35,467 bases of DNA, from assembly GCA_947464665.1 (NCBI GenBank), contig CANHXV010000002.1:1-35467 (forward strand), read 5' to 3'. The translations under genes and the position numbers were made by a program. Every line of letters begins with the position of its first letter. The stretch's first letter is position 1. This document shows positions 11,267 to 21,352 of this stretch, one piece after another. This DNA is from Comamonadaceae bacterium. Its GTDB lineage: Bacteria; Pseudomonadota; Gammaproteobacteria; Burkholderiales; Burkholderiaceae_C. The notes under the pieces are model-generated. The model had not been told where the DNA came from. It saw only the letters and a list, made by a program, of their open reading frames with translations, and made no database searches.

Positions 11267-12313
11267 ATGAAATACAAAACAACACAACTTACCTCATTTG
11301 CAATCGACTTATTGCAATCTGCTGGGCTACCCTCTGACAAGGCAAAGTCTGTTGCCGAAGTTTTGGTAGAAGGTGACTTGCTGGGGCATACAACCCACGG
11401 TCTGGCTTTGCTAGCCCCCTACTTGGCAGAAATTGAAAAAGGCAGCATGCGCACTGAAGGTGCGCCAATCACTGTCTCAGACTTTCCAGCAGCGCTTACC
11501 TGGGATGGCAATCGATTGCCGGGCCCCTGGTTGGTTTTGCAAGCTATGGAAGTGGCCATCGAACGTGCCAAATTGCAGGGCACCTGCACTGTCGTGATCA
11601 GACGCAGTCATCACATCGCTTGTTTAGCAGCCTACCATCAGCGTGTAACCGATCAGGGCATGTTGTTGCAGTTGCATTGTTCAGATCCCAACTCAAAAAG
11701 TGTTGCGCCGTTTGGCGGCTTAGACCCGGTTTTCACACCGAACCCTGTTTCGTATGGCTTTCCGACCTCTCAGATGCCCATCATGGTGGATGTGTCTACA
11801 TCCGCCACGACCAACGGCATGACCAACCGTTTGTTTGCAGAAAAGAAGCCTCTTCCTGCGGCATGGGTGATGGACGGCCATGGCCGCCCAAGCACCAATC
11901 CAGCCGTGCTGTTTCAGGAGCCCAAGGGCACCATCCTGCCTCTAGGTGGCATGGACTCGGGTCACAAAGGCTATGGCTTAAGTTTGATGGTTGAAGCCTT
12001 CACGGGTGGCTTGGCGGGCCATGGCCGAGCTGATCCTGCTGAAGGATGGGGCGCAACCGTTTTTCTTCAGATCATGGATCCCAATGCATTTGGGGGGAAA
12101 AGCGCCTATGAAAGGCAAATGGATCAAGTCGTGGCCAATTGCCACAAGTCGACGCCTGCCAACCCTGATCAGCAAGTCAGAATGCCTGGTGAAAGAGGCT
12201 TGCAACATAAAGCCGAAAGCCTTTTAAAGGGTTTAACGCTGTATCCAAGCATCATGCCCATGCTGTTGCCATGGGCCAGCAAATTCAAGCTTGAAGCACC
12301 TCAGGCCATTTGA
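11267..12313 (+). CDS. Ldh family oxidoreductase (malate/L-lactate/sulfolactate dehydrogenase type)
   Basis: GDLLGHTTHGLALLAPYLAEIEKGSM, RRSHHIACLAAY, GGMDSGHKGYGLSLMVEAFTGGLAG. ORF track starts at 11138, but family-like sequence begins at MKYKTTQLTSFAIDLLQSAGL (11267). Confidence 0.88.
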   Translation: MKYKTTQLTSFAIDLLQSAGLPSDKAKSVAEVLVEGDLLGHTTHGLALLAPYLAEIEKGSMRTEGAPITVSDFPAALTWDGNRLPGPWLVLQAMEVAIERAKLQGTCTVVIRRSHHIACLAAYHQRVTDQGMLLQLHCSDPNSKSVAPFGGLDPVFTPNPVSYGFPTSQMPIMVDVSTSATTNGMTNRLFAEKKPLPAAWVMDGHGRPSTNPAVLFQEPKGTILPLGGMDSGHKGYGLSLMVEAFTGGLAGHGRADPAEGWGATVFLQIMDPNAFGGKSAYERQMDQVVANCHKSTPANPDQQVRMPGERGLQHKAESLLKGLTLYPSIMPMLLPWASKFKLEAPQAI

Positions 12314-13800
12314 GAAGGGCCTGGTTTGGTCCGCAACTTGGCTAGCAAAGGCCATGACCAAATCAGTAAACACAACACTGCAAGGCACAGCGCGATAGGG
12401 CGTGCCAAGAAGGCGCCTAGGTCGCCATTTGATTTGATCATGGAGGTAATGAAGTTTTCTTCCAGCATGCCCCCAAGTACCACCCCCAAGATAGCAGGTG
12501 CTATGGGGAAACGATTGGCTTCTAAGATGTAAGCCAAGATACCGGCAACTAGCATGATGCCTACTTCAAACATGGAATTGTTGATGGCAAATGTACCGAC
12601 CACGCAAAACAGCAAGATCAGTGGCATGAGGATTTCTCTGGGCACGCGCAAAATGCGTTTTGCAACCTTGATGCACAAAATGCCAAGCGGAATCATGATG
12701 AGGTTGGCCAAAATGAAGAGCAAAAACACAGCGTAAATATTTTGCGGATTGGTGGTGAACAGCATGGGACCGGGGTTCATGTTTTTCATGTAAAGCACGC
12801 CAATCACAATAGCTGTGATGGAGTCGCCCGGAATGCCAAATACCAAAGCAGGAATCCAAGCACCCGCCAAGGCACTGTTGTTGGCGGACCCCGACTCCAC
12901 AATGCCTTCCACATGACCTGTGCCAAATTTTTCGGGTTCTTTGGAGAATTTTTTGCTCATGGCATAAGACATCCAAGCGGCAATGTCTGCGCCTGCACCT
13001 GGCAATGCGCCCACAGCGGTACCCAAAACACTGCCACGAAAAATTTGCACCGGGTATTTTTTGGCCAATGCCCATTGACCTGCCATGACACTGCCCACTT
13101 TTTCGACGACCAATTCTGCGGGTGGGCTTGTATCAACGACGTATCGAATGATTTCAGAAATGGCAAACATGCCAATCATCATGGCAATCATGCCAATGCC
13201 GCCCGTCATTTCTGCATTGCCAAATGTGAAGCGAGGGAAACCTGCGGGATTGCCCAGTCCTACGCAGGCAACCAAAAGTCCAAGGAGCAATGTGGTCACA
13301 CCTTTGAGCGGCTGGTTAGTCGTGATGAAAACTGCGCAGGTTAAACCTAACAAGACCAACCAGAAGTATTCGAATGAACTGAAATTCAACGCAAAGTCGG
13401 CCAGTGCCGGGGCCGCTAAGATCAGCACGACAGTGCCAAATAGACCACCCACTGCAGAGAAAACCAAACCAGCACCTAAGGCCAGTTCTGCTTGCCCCTT
13501 TTTGGTCATTGCAAAAGCTTCATCTGTGTAAGCCGCAGAAGCGGGTGTGCCTGGAATTCGCAATAAGCAACCCGGAATATCCCCTGAAAAAATCGCCATG
13601 GCAGTAGCTGTGACCATCGCCGCAATGGCGGGAATGGGGGGCATAAAAAACGTCACAGGCACCAGCAAAGCAGTGGCCATGGTGGCCGTAAGGCCGGGCA
13701 CCGCACCTACAAATAGGCCATAGAGCGCGGCAATCACCATCACCATCAAGGTGTAGGGATCAAAGACCATCGAAAAAGCTTGGCCAATGGCGGTCCACAT
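12301..13800 (-). CDS. tripartite tricarboxylate transporter large permease (TctA family)
   Basis: 499 aa; GAVPGLTATMATALLVPVTFFMPPIPAIAAMVTATAMAIFSGDIPGCLLRIPGTPASAAYTDEAFAMTKKG, PGAGADIAAWMSYAMSKK; adjacent TctB and TctC. Confidence 0.95.
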   Translation of the reverse strand: MWTAIGQAFSMVFDPYTLMVMVIAALYGLFVGAVPGLTATMATALLVPVTFFMPPIPAIAAMVTATAMAIFSGDIPGCLLRIPGTPASAAYTDEAFAMTKKGQAELALGAGLVFSAVGGLFGTVVLILAAPALADFALNFSSFEYFWLVLLGLTCAVFITTNQPLKGVTTLLLGLLVACVGLGNPAGFPRFTFGNAEMTGGIGMIAMMIGMFAISEIIRYVVDTSPPAELVVEKVGSVMAGQWALAKKYPVQIFRGSVLGTAVGALPGAGADIAAWMSYAMSKKFSKEPEKFGTGHVEGIVESGSANNSALAGAWIPALVFGIPGDSITAIVIGVLYMKNMNPGPMLFTTNPQNIYAVFLLFILANLIMIPLGILCIKVAKRILRVPREILMPLILLFCVVGTFAINNSMFEVGIMLVAGILAYILEANRFPIAPAILGVVLGGMLEENFITSMIKSNGDLGAFLARPIALCLAVLCLLIWSWPLLAKLRTKPGPSQMA

Positions 13801-13848
13801 AGTGAGACTCCTAATTCATGCAGCTAACTGAAAATCAATGTGAACAAC

Positions 13849-14322
13849 TCACCAGGCCCAGGGTGTGAGAATGCCCCAAGGTAGGGGAACGCGCAGCAGT
13901 TTGTAGAAGGCAAAATGAATCACCAATGTAGCAATCAGAGCGACCAAGAGTGCGCGACCCCATTTGACTTGAAGTGCTTTGAACAAAGCAACCAACATTA
14001 AAAAACCAGTAGGCAGAAAGCCAAGTTCGTTTGCCGCCACAATATAGAACACCACGCAAGCCAAAAGAACGCAAAGTGCTACCACATGACGCGGCGAATC
14101 GATCCAATCTTCCCATGCAAACCAAGCTGTTGGCTCTCGATTGCGCAGTCCCTTGATGACCATCAAGGTGCCGGTGATGCACAAACCAATGGCAATCAGG
14201 CCTGGAAACAGGGCGGGGCCAACGGGCTGCCCCGGAATGTTGGGATAGCCCCTGATGGCAAAGAGCACCAAAGCGCCCAATGCCAAAAAGAAGAATCCAA
14301 AAAACGCATCATGAATCTTCAT
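13849..14322 (-). CDS. tripartite tricarboxylate transporter small permease (TctB family)
   Basis: 157 aa, four likely TM segments, sits between the TctC and TctA genes. Confidence 0.88.
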   Translation of the reverse strand: MKIHDAFFGFFFLALGALVLFAIRGYPNIPGQPVGPALFPGLIAIGLCITGTLMVIKGLRNREPTAWFAWEDWIDSPRHVVALCVLLACVVFYIVAANELGFLPTGFLMLVALFKALQVKWGRALLVALIATLVIHFAFYKLLRVPLPWGILTPWAW

Positions 14323-14325
14323 GAC

Positions 14326-15309
14326 TTATTTAACCAAGCCAACGGCTTTCATGGTGGCGCCTAATTCTGTGTTTGATTTCACCATGAATTTGGCAAAGTC
14401 ATCGGGCCCAGCATAGATGACGCCAAAACCACGACTGGCCATGAATTCGTTGTACTCTTTGCTGGCAGCAACTTTGCGAACAGAATCTGCCAACTTGTCG
14501 CGAATGGGTGCTGGTAAGCCCTTTGGCGCCACAATGCCACGCCAAGCTGCCATGGTCCAATCACTGCCTACAGCCGCTTTCAAGGTGGGTACATTGGGAT
14601 AAAGCGCCGAGGGCTTGTCGTTCATGATGGCCAAGCTTTTCACTTTGCCTGCATCAATCAAGGAACGAGCTTCAGGCAAAGACACTGGGGCTACTTCAAT
14701 GCCGCCAGCGACCATGTCTTGCAAACCTGGCGCTGCACCATTACTAGGCACCCAAGGCAATGCAGCAGGGTCAATTTTTTGATCGCGTAAGAGGCCTGCA
14801 ATGGCCAAATGCCAAATGCCCCCTTGCCCTGTACCAGACGCTTTGAATTTGCCAGGATTGGCTTTGATGGCTGCCAATAACTCGTTCACCGTTTTATAGG
14901 GTGAGTCTGCGCGAACTTGAACGCCAGCTGGATCGGCATTGACCAATCCAATTGGGGTGTAAGAGGCACTGGTCAGATCAGTGAGTCCTTGCCAGTGCAT
15001 CATGCCAATTTCAACGGTGGCTAGACCAATGGTATAGCCATCGGGCTGAGCTGAAGCTATGGCAGCGTGCCCTACGACGCCACTGCCACCTGTGCGGTTG
15101 ACCACGTTGACAGGTTGACCCAAGTCTTTTTCCAACAGGCTGCCAATGATCCTGGCCGTTGCATCGGTACCGCCACCTGCTCCCCAAGGGACGATGAGCG
15201 TAATGGGGCGGGCAGGATAATTTTGTGCGGCAGCTGGCACTGCGCTGACAACGCTGAGCAGTCCTAATAATGCACTGGCCAATAATTGACGACGGGGGAA
15301 TACAGACAT
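14326..15309 (-). CDS. tripartite tricarboxylate transporter substrate-binding protein (TctC/Bug family)
   Basis: 327 aa; signal peptide, AAAQNYPARPITLIVPWGAGGGTDATARIIG; 3 nt upstream of the tctB-like gene. Confidence 0.94.
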   Translation of the reverse strand: MSVFPRRQLLASALLGLLSVVSAVPAAAQNYPARPITLIVPWGAGGGTDATARIIGSLLEKDLGQPVNVVNRTGGSGVVGHAAIASAQPDGYTIGLATVEIGMMHWQGLTDLTSASYTPIGLVNADPAGVQVRADSPYKTVNELLAAIKANPGKFKASGTGQGGIWHLAIAGLLRDQKIDPAALPWVPSNGAAPGLQDMVAGGIEVAPVSLPEARSLIDAGKVKSLAIMNDKPSALYPNVPTLKAAVGSDWTMAAWRGIVAPKGLPAPIRDKLADSVRKVAASKEYNEFMASRGFGVIYAGPDDFAKFMVKSNTELGATMKAVGLVK

Positions 15310-15468
15310 GGCGAACTCCTAAAAGGTGGGTTGAACACGGTTTTGTACAAGGTGCTTAACTTACGCCTTTTTTGCCATGAGGGCATTAGGGTGAACCCAA
15401 TGTTTGGTCTGTAATCAGGTGTTTTTCAGCCTGGTTCTGTTTTGAATCCAATGCTTGAGCATTGAAGC

Positions 15469-16497
15469 TTAAGATCGCCTGGCCAATGGCAAGTTCAAGA
15501 GCAGATTTTGAGGTTTGATTTTAAGAAGTTGCTGCGAGTCCATGGCCATGGCCAAATAAACGGGCTTGCCTGACACCTCGCTCAGCATGTCGCTTGGGTC
15601 TTCAAAATTCAGTACAAACAAGCAAAGCATTCTTCTTTGACTTTCTTCGTCAATGGTGTTGCCAGTGTACAAATCGTTCAACATGCCACTGGCTTGAGCG
15701 TCTAGACCCACATGCCATACCCAATGAACGTCTTCAATTTCACGGGCTGTTTGGATGCTTACTTTTGAAGCTGTAAAGTGGTGAACCCAGCGCTCTAAAA
15801 CTTGGCAAAAGGCTGAAATAAGGTCTTGACCTAAATTCAGGCAGGCCACCATGTCAAACCGCTCACTGCGATCCCAGTAGGTCTCTTGGTTGCTGTCTTG
15901 AATGACGTCAAGGTCTACGGTTCTCAGTGGAATACCTCCTTGCTTGAGCAACTCTCCCAAGCTGCCAAAACCACTTTCAAGTGCATGTCGCTCGACGGTT
16001 TCGTGATCAGCCGACATGACCGAGCCATCATCGAGCACTGATATTTTTTGAGTCCTAAAAAGCAGTTCTGCTGCCCTAGCTTCAAGTGGTGTGCAATCTT
16101 GACCCAAAATATGTTGCACCAACACTTGCGTGATTTGATTGACCAAGATAGGTGGCACATCGACTCCCGTGCCTTCAAACAAGGCCCAGTAGCTGGCTTC
16201 TAAAGTGGGTTTTGCCAAAATTCGATCGCGAAAACGCAACCAAACACGCATGTTTTCTGCGGCATCTGGGTCTTTGATCGGCGCTAGATCGGGTGCCTCA
16301 AGATGGCGCCGAGGATTTTCTAGCAAGCGCTCATGAATTTGAATTTCATGAGCGCATGAGCTTTCAATCGGCGCCAATTCTGGCCGAAGCAATAAGACTC
16401 TTAAGAAATCATCGGTCACTGTGAGGTGGCCGCGTGCATCTGTTTTCAGTTGGGCATAGCCTGCATGGGGCCAAAGACTTTGCGCAGAATCACTCAT
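15469..16497 (-). CDS. uncharacterised protein, DUF6352-like
   Basis: 342 aa; LRPELAPIESSCAHEIQIHERLLENPRR, ERWVHHFTASKVSI...WVWHVGLDAQASGMLNDLYTGN, KPVYLAMAMDSQQLLKIKPQNLLLNLPLA; family assigned from memory only. Confidence 0.6.
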   Translation of the reverse strand: MSDSAQSLWPHAGYAQLKTDARGHLTVTDDFLRVLLLRPELAPIESSCAHEIQIHERLLENPRRHLEAPDLAPIKDPDAAENMRVWLRFRDRILAKPTLEASYWALFEGTGVDVPPILVNQITQVLVQHILGQDCTPLEARAAELLFRTQKISVLDDGSVMSADHETVERHALESGFGSLGELLKQGGIPLRTVDLDVIQDSNQETYWDRSERFDMVACLNLGQDLISAFCQVLERWVHHFTASKVSIQTAREIEDVHWVWHVGLDAQASGMLNDLYTGNTIDEESQRRMLCLFVLNFEDPSDMLSEVSGKPVYLAMAMDSQQLLKIKPQNLLLNLPLARRS

Positions 16498-16527
16498 CGT
16501 TTTTGAAAACTTCTGTAGGAAATCAAA

Positions 16528-16671
16528 TTAAATTGGCTTCTTGCCGCGTGGAATGATGGTGGTGGTTTTTTGGACTGGACGCTCAGTGTCGACAGCGATG
16601 GTTTTTGGAGGAGAAGTATCCTTTCTTGGTTTTTTGGACTCTTTGTTGGACTTTTGTTGACCTTTGGCCAT
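16528..16671 (-). CDS. small basic Lys/Pro-rich protein (47 aa), absent from the supplied ORF list
   Basis: ATG at 16671-16669, TAA at 16530-16528, translation MAKGQQKSNKESKKPRKDTSPPKTIAVDTERPVQKTTTIIPRGKKPI; AAGGTG Shine-Dalgarno-like sequence 6 nt upstream of ATG; 30 nt before the DUF6352-like ATG. Confidence 0.7.
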   Translation of the reverse strand: MAKGQQKSNKESKKPRKDTSPPKTIAVDTERPVQKTTTIIPRGKKPI

Positions 16672-16767
16672 GGTGACACCTTGAGGTAGTTAAGCCCCCA
16701 GTTTAAGCGAGGCACAATCAATACCCAACACAAAGCGCATGATCGCTCTCCATTTTCAGGGTTTCTC

Positions 16768-17175
16768 ATGACAATTTTTCACATTCCGACGGATGAGGTG
16801 GAGCTGACGGCAATTCGGTCACAAGGACCAGGTGGGCAGAATGTCAACAAAGTCTCGAGCGCCATTCAACTGCGATTTGATGTGGGGGCTTCAAGTTTGC
16901 CCCCAGAGTTGAAGGCGCGGGTATTGGCACTTCGGGATCACCGGCTTACCAAGGGCGGCGTCGTGGTCATTAAGTCGCAAGAACACAGAAGCCAAGACCT
17001 GAACCGGATGGCGGCCCTGCTGCGCCTGCATGACTTGCTCGAATTGGCGGCCCTGGTGCAAAAGCCTCGCAAGGCCACTCGGCCCACTCGAAGTTCTCAG
17101 GTGAAGCGCGTAGAAAGCAAAGTCAAGAGAGGCCAGACCAAAGCCATGCGGGGCAAGGCCAATTTCTCAGACTAA
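16768..17175 (+). CDS. arfB: alternative ribosome-rescue peptidyl-tRNA hydrolase ArfB (YaeJ)
   Basis: 135 aa; [24 protein letters not shown] (GGQ motif) and basic C-terminal tail [31 protein letters not shown]. Confidence 0.92.
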   Translation: MTIFHIPTDEVELTAIRSQGPGGQNVNKVSSAIQLRFDVGASSLPPELKARVLALRDHRLTKGGVVVIKSQEHRSQDLNRMAALLRLHDLLELAALVQKPRKATRPTRSSQVKRVESKVKRGQTKAMRGKANFSD

Positions 17176-18158
17176 GCCTCTGACAAGCGGCCTTCAACCC
17201 ATGTCAATGCCTGCTTCAAAATGTCTTGGCGATCAGCCTCAAGTACCGTTCGTTGCGGCAAGTTTCTAAGCCAAGTGATTTGTCGTTTCGCCAATTGGCG
17301 CGTGGCAAAGACGCCGCGATCTCTCAATTCAGACATGGGTAGCGTACCTTCTAGCGCTTCCCAGGCTTGCCTGTAGCCCACGCACCGCATGGCGGGAAGG
17401 TCTGGTGTTAAGTCACCTCTGGCGCGCAAGACTCTCACCTCGTCCAAAAATCCATGCGACAGCATGTCGTCAAAGCGCTGCTCAATCCGTTTGTGAAGCC
17501 AAGAGCGGTCTATGGGTTCTAGACTTAAGAGGGGCACATTGGCCCATTGCAAGGCCGTTGAATGGGATGCCTTTGAAGCGCTTGCTTCAGAGGGGGCTAA
17601 ATTGATTTGATGAAAACTCGACAAAGGTCTTCCTGAAATTCTGAAAACTTCAAGGGCTCTTGAAATGCGTTGACTGTCTGCGGGTGCTATACGTGCAGCA
17701 GTGAGGGGGTCAACTTGGCTAAGCAAAACGTGCAAGGCAGGCCACCCAAACTTTTCAGCTTCAACTTGAATGCTTGCTCGGATCGCCTGATCCGCCCCTG
17801 GCATGTCGTTCAAGCCTTCCATCAAAGCTTTGAAATACAGCATGGTGCCGCCGACCAATATGGGAGTTTTACCGCGACTGCGAATGTCCTCAACACAGGC
17901 CAATGCGTCTAGGGCAAATTCAGCCGCACTGTAGGCATTGAGCGGATCGCGAATGTCAATCAGGTGATGAGGCACCGCAGCCAATTCTTGGGCAGTGGGC
18001 TTAGCCGTGCCGATGTTCATGCCTTTGAACACCAAGGCGGAGTCAACACTGATAATTTCAGCGCCACCTTGGTCTTTTAGATGCGCAGCAATGGCCAAGG
18101 CCAAGCCAGTCTTTCCACTGGCAGTAGGGCCGGCGATGGCAAGCGCTTGAAGTTTCAT
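17172..18158 (-). CDS. miaA: tRNA dimethylallyltransferase
   Basis: 328 aa; [69 protein letters not shown]. Confidence 0.96.
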   Translation of the reverse strand: MKLQALAIAGPTASGKTGLALAIAAHLKDQGGAEIISVDSALVFKGMNIGTAKPTAQELAAVPHHLIDIRDPLNAYSAAEFALDALACVEDIRSRGKTPILVGGTMLYFKALMEGLNDMPGADQAIRASIQVEAEKFGWPALHVLLSQVDPLTAARIAPADSQRISRALEVFRISGRPLSSFHQINLAPSEASASKASHSTALQWANVPLLSLEPIDRSWLHKRIEQRFDDMLSHGFLDEVRVLRARGDLTPDLPAMRCVGYRQAWEALEGTLPMSELRDRGVFATRQLAKRQITWLRNLPQRTVLEADRQDILKQALTWVEGRLSEA

Positions 18159-19414
18159 GTTGATTCACGTTGCTTGATGAGGGGTATTTTGCGCACACCA
18201 AACCAAGCAATCAGGGCTAAACAAATAGACCACACCAGCAAACCTTGGCCCAATGTCAGAAGTGGGTTGCTCATGTGCGTGCCAATCCAAGTACCCATGG
18301 CAAAGGCCACCAACATCATGGAGAAGCCGTTCAAAGCAGAGGCCGTGCCTGCCATTTCTGGAAAGGGAGCAATGCAGCCACTTTGGCCACATGGTTGATG
18401 CACCCCGTGCGCCATCAAAAAGACATTGATGGGCAACATGACTGCCCAAGGCCCAAACCAAGATTGCCCGGGTCCTTCATGCGCAATCAAAAACATCAGT
18501 GTGCCTGCAAAAAGACTTGTAAAACTTGCAAACACAACGCAGGTTTGGATACTGATGCGCAATAACAACCAGCGGCAAATGAAGGTGCCTACGATGTACG
18601 ACAGTGACATGGTAAACATGAGTAAGCCGTAAACAGTTTGACTCAAGCCCATGCTTTGCGTGAAGATAAAAGACGATGTTGCGAGAAAAGTAAACAGCCC
18701 TGCAAAAGAAGCAGTCGACAGCGCGCTGTAAGCTAAAAAGGTGGGGTTGCGAGCGATGTTTTTTGTTCCAGCCCATAAACTTTTGGCTTGAAGTGCATGC
18801 GGGTTGCGTTGCTGCAAACTTTCATCAAAGTAAAGGTAGATGAGCAAGCCCGTGACAAGTGCAAACAACACCAAACTGCTGAGGGCCCAACGCCAGCCCA
18901 TCCAATCAGTTAAAAAGCCACCCACAGGGACGCAGGTACAAGCAATGAGGCCTAAGCCTGAGAGCGCTTGAGACATAACTTTAGCGCCTTCTGTGGGCTC
19001 ATACAAATCACGCACAATGGCGCGGGCCGCCATGACGCATGCGCCCATGGCCACACCTTGAAGGGTTCGTGCGCCGATCAGTGCTTCCATATTGGGCGCG
19101 AGTGCACAAATGACCGCAGCGACTGCATAGACAAAAATGCCGCCCAACAAAACGGGGCGTCGGCCCCATTTGTCTGAAAGAGGCCCCCAAAACAATTGAG
19201 AGGTGCCAAAAGCCAGAAGCAGTGCTGTTAAGGTGAGTTGCGCCTGAACCATGCTGGCACCGAAGCCTTGCGTCAAAGCAGGCAGGGCAGGCAAATAAAG
19301 GTCTGTGGTGACAGGTTGTAAGCCTAGTAGCAAGGCTAACAAGATGACGATCACGGCAGGACTGCGCTTGAGTCGACCGTCCTGGATCGGCAGAGGCTGA
19401 CCTATGGATGTCAT
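18155..19414 (-). CDS. Bcr/CflA-type multidrug MFS transporter
   Basis: [59 protein letters not shown]; start taken at MTSIGQ (19414), giving TGATG overlap with the mutL stop; ATGA overlap with miaA. Confidence 0.9.
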   Translation of the reverse strand: MTSIGQPLPIQDGRLKRSPAVIVILLALLLGLQPVTTDLYLPALPALTQGFGASMVQAQLTLTALLLAFGTSQLFWGPLSDKWGRRPVLLGGIFVYAVAAVICALAPNMEALIGARTLQGVAMGACVMAARAIVRDLYEPTEGAKVMSQALSGLGLIACTCVPVGGFLTDWMGWRWALSSLVLFALVTGLLIYLYFDESLQQRNPHALQAKSLWAGTKNIARNPTFLAYSALSTASFAGLFTFLATSSFIFTQSMGLSQTVYGLLMFTMSLSYIVGTFICRWLLLRISIQTCVVFASFTSLFAGTLMFLIAHEGPGQSWFGPWAVMLPINVFLMAHGVHQPCGQSGCIAPFPEMAGTASALNGFSMMLVAFAMGTWIGTHMSNPLLTLGQGLLVWSICLALIAWFGVRKIPLIKQREST

Positions 19415-21252
19415 CAGCGACCCCTTAAAAACAAGGCATCTAGTTCGCGCATGCTGACTTGGCGCCAAGTGGGCCGCCCATGGTTGCATTGGTCTGAGCG
19501 TTCAGTCGCTTCCATTTGCCTAAGCAGTGAGTTCATTTCATCCAAGCTGAGTTTTCGGTTGGCGCGAACTGCACCATGACAGGCCATGGTGGCCAATATT
19601 TCATTTTGTGCTCGCTGAACCACTGTGGCGGCATCATGCTGGGCCAGTTCAGCCAACACACTGCGCGCCAGTTCAACGCAATCGCCTTGTGCCAAAGAGG
19701 TGGGCACAGCGCGCACGGCCAATGTTTTGGCAGACAAAGGCGCTACCTCTAAACCCAGCTGCATCAGCACCTCCGCGCAACTTTCGACCGTGGTAATTTC
19801 TTGAGGCGTTGCAGAGAAGGAAGCTGGAATTAACAAAGGTTGGCTGGTAATTTGAGTGGTGTCGAGTTGTTGCTTGAGACGTTCATAAACAATCCGTTCA
19901 TGCGCTGCATGCATGTCAACCACCACCAAACCCTGGGTGTTTTCTGCCAAGATGTAAACACCTTGAAGTTGTGCAATGGCTCGACCCAAGGGCCACTCAT
20001 GAGCGCCCTGGTTTGTAACTTCTGCCACGGTTTGCATCGGCGCTTTGAAGCTTACATAGCCTACAGAATTTTCTTCAGCTTGCGCTGGGGAACTCCACAA
20101 AGCTTTTAATTCTGCCATCGCCTTGGCAGGGTCTTGATGCAGTCGTTCGGCACCAAAAGCCATGCCGCGTTGCGCCCAAGTGTTTTGCATAGGCAGCGAA
20201 ACAGAGGGTTGAGTGGACGCTGGCATGGTACTTAGAAGTTGCGCTCGTGGGACTGCCAAAGCGCTTTCAATGGCGTGCCGCATGGCTTGATGCACTTCCC
20301 GACTGTCACGGAAACGTACTTCAATTTTGGTGGGATGGACATTGACATCTACGCGCGTGGGGTCCATTTGCAAATACAGGACATACACGGGCTGCCGATG
20401 ACCATGAAGCACATCTTCATAGGCGCTGCGTGCCCCATGTGTGATGACTTTGTCTCGCACAAAGCGGCCATTCACATAGGCGAATTGTTGGTCAGCGCGT
20501 GCACGCGCGGCATCGGGTGTGCCAGCTCTACCCCTGACATGCAAGGGGCCAGAACGAAAATCGATGTTCACTGAAGAAGTCACAAATTCTTCACCCAAGA
20601 CATCCGCCAAGCGCTGATTCCAGCCAGCTTCTCCAGAGTGACTGCGCCATTGCGCCACAATTTTGCCTTCATGCCAAATGGCGAAACTCACTTCGGGACG
20701 TGCCAAAGCGTGGCGCCTCACAGCTTCAATACAATGCGCCAGTTCTGTACTTTCCGACTTTAAAAAATGTCGACGGGCAGGTGTAGAAAAGAATAATTCC
20801 TTCACCTCAACGGTGGTTCCAATGGCCCTGGCCGCGGGTTTGACTTCGCCCGTTTGGCCGTCCAACATAAATGCACTGGAAGCGCCCTCAACTCGAGACA
20901 GTAGGCTCAATTCAGACACAGAGTTGATAGCTGCCAGAGCTTCTCCTCTGAAGCCCATGGTGGCCACGGACTCTAAGTCTTGAAGGTTCACAATTTTGCT
21001 GGTGGCGTGGCGCTTCAAAGCCACTGGCAGCTCCTCTGTGGGAATGCCACAGCCATCGTCTTCGACCGAAATCAGCCGAATGCCCCCGCCTAAGAGTCTG
21101 AGAGTGATCTGGCGAGCGCCTGCATCGATGGCGTTGTCGACCAGTTCTCTGACCACTGAAGCCGGGCGCTCGACCACTTCGCCAGCCGCGATTTGGCTGA
21201 TCAGCACATCGGGTAATTCGCGGATGGATTGACGGGGTAAGAATTCAGACAT
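19414..21252 (-). CDS. mutL: DNA mismatch repair endonuclease/ATPase MutL
   Basis: IRELPDVLISQIAAGEVVERPASVVRELVDNAIDAGARQITLRLLGGGIRLISVEDDGCGI, HATSKI, TMGFRGEALAAINSV; start at MSEF (21252) or MRMSEF (21258). Confidence 0.97.
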   Translation of the reverse strand: MSEFLPRQSIRELPDVLISQIAAGEVVERPASVVRELVDNAIDAGARQITLRLLGGGIRLISVEDDGCGIPTEELPVALKRHATSKIVNLQDLESVATMGFRGEALAAINSVSELSLLSRVEGASSAFMLDGQTGEVKPAARAIGTTVEVKELFFSTPARRHFLKSESTELAHCIEAVRRHALARPEVSFAIWHEGKIVAQWRSHSGEAGWNQRLADVLGEEFVTSSVNIDFRSGPLHVRGRAGTPDAARARADQQFAYVNGRFVRDKVITHGARSAYEDVLHGHRQPVYVLYLQMDPTRVDVNVHPTKIEVRFRDSREVHQAMRHAIESALAVPRAQLLSTMPASTQPSVSLPMQNTWAQRGMAFGAERLHQDPAKAMAELKALWSSPAQAEENSVGYVSFKAPMQTVAEVTNQGAHEWPLGRAIAQLQGVYILAENTQGLVVVDMHAAHERIVYERLKQQLDTTQITSQPLLIPASFSATPQEITTVESCAEVLMQLGLEVAPLSAKTLAVRAVPTSLAQGDCVELARSVLAELAQHDAATVVQRAQNEILATMACHGAVRANRKLSLDEMNSLLRQMEATERSDQCNHGRPTWRQVSMRELDALFLRGR

Positions 21253-21318
21253 CCTCAAATTGTAGGTGCTGGCAGGCGGACATGACCTGTTGGGTTTCTG
21301 GAATTGAGTGAGAGGGCG

Positions 21319-21346
21319 CTGACTGGCTTGCCAAGCAAGGGATAAT
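21319..21346 (+). promoter_or_regulatory. candidate sigma70-like promoter CTGACT-16-GATAAT immediately upstream of dedA
   Basis: CTGACT 21319-21324, GATAAT 21341-21346; ATG at 21353. Confidence 0.3.
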
Positions 21347-21352
21347 CAGAGG

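Noticed and set aside
12742-13344. 200-aa plus-strand ORF opposite the tctA-like gene
   Set aside because: His/Asn/Cys-rich shadow translation, no family resemblance.
15449-15464. Hairpin CAATGC-TTGA-GCATTG downstream of the DUF6352-like gene as a terminator
   Set aside because: Short stem, low GC and no following T-run on the minus strand; not supportable as an intrinsic terminator.
16494-16769. 91-aa minus-strand ORF
   Set aside because: Out of frame with the better supported 47-aa ORF (own Shine-Dalgarno, basic conserved-looking protein), no family resemblance.
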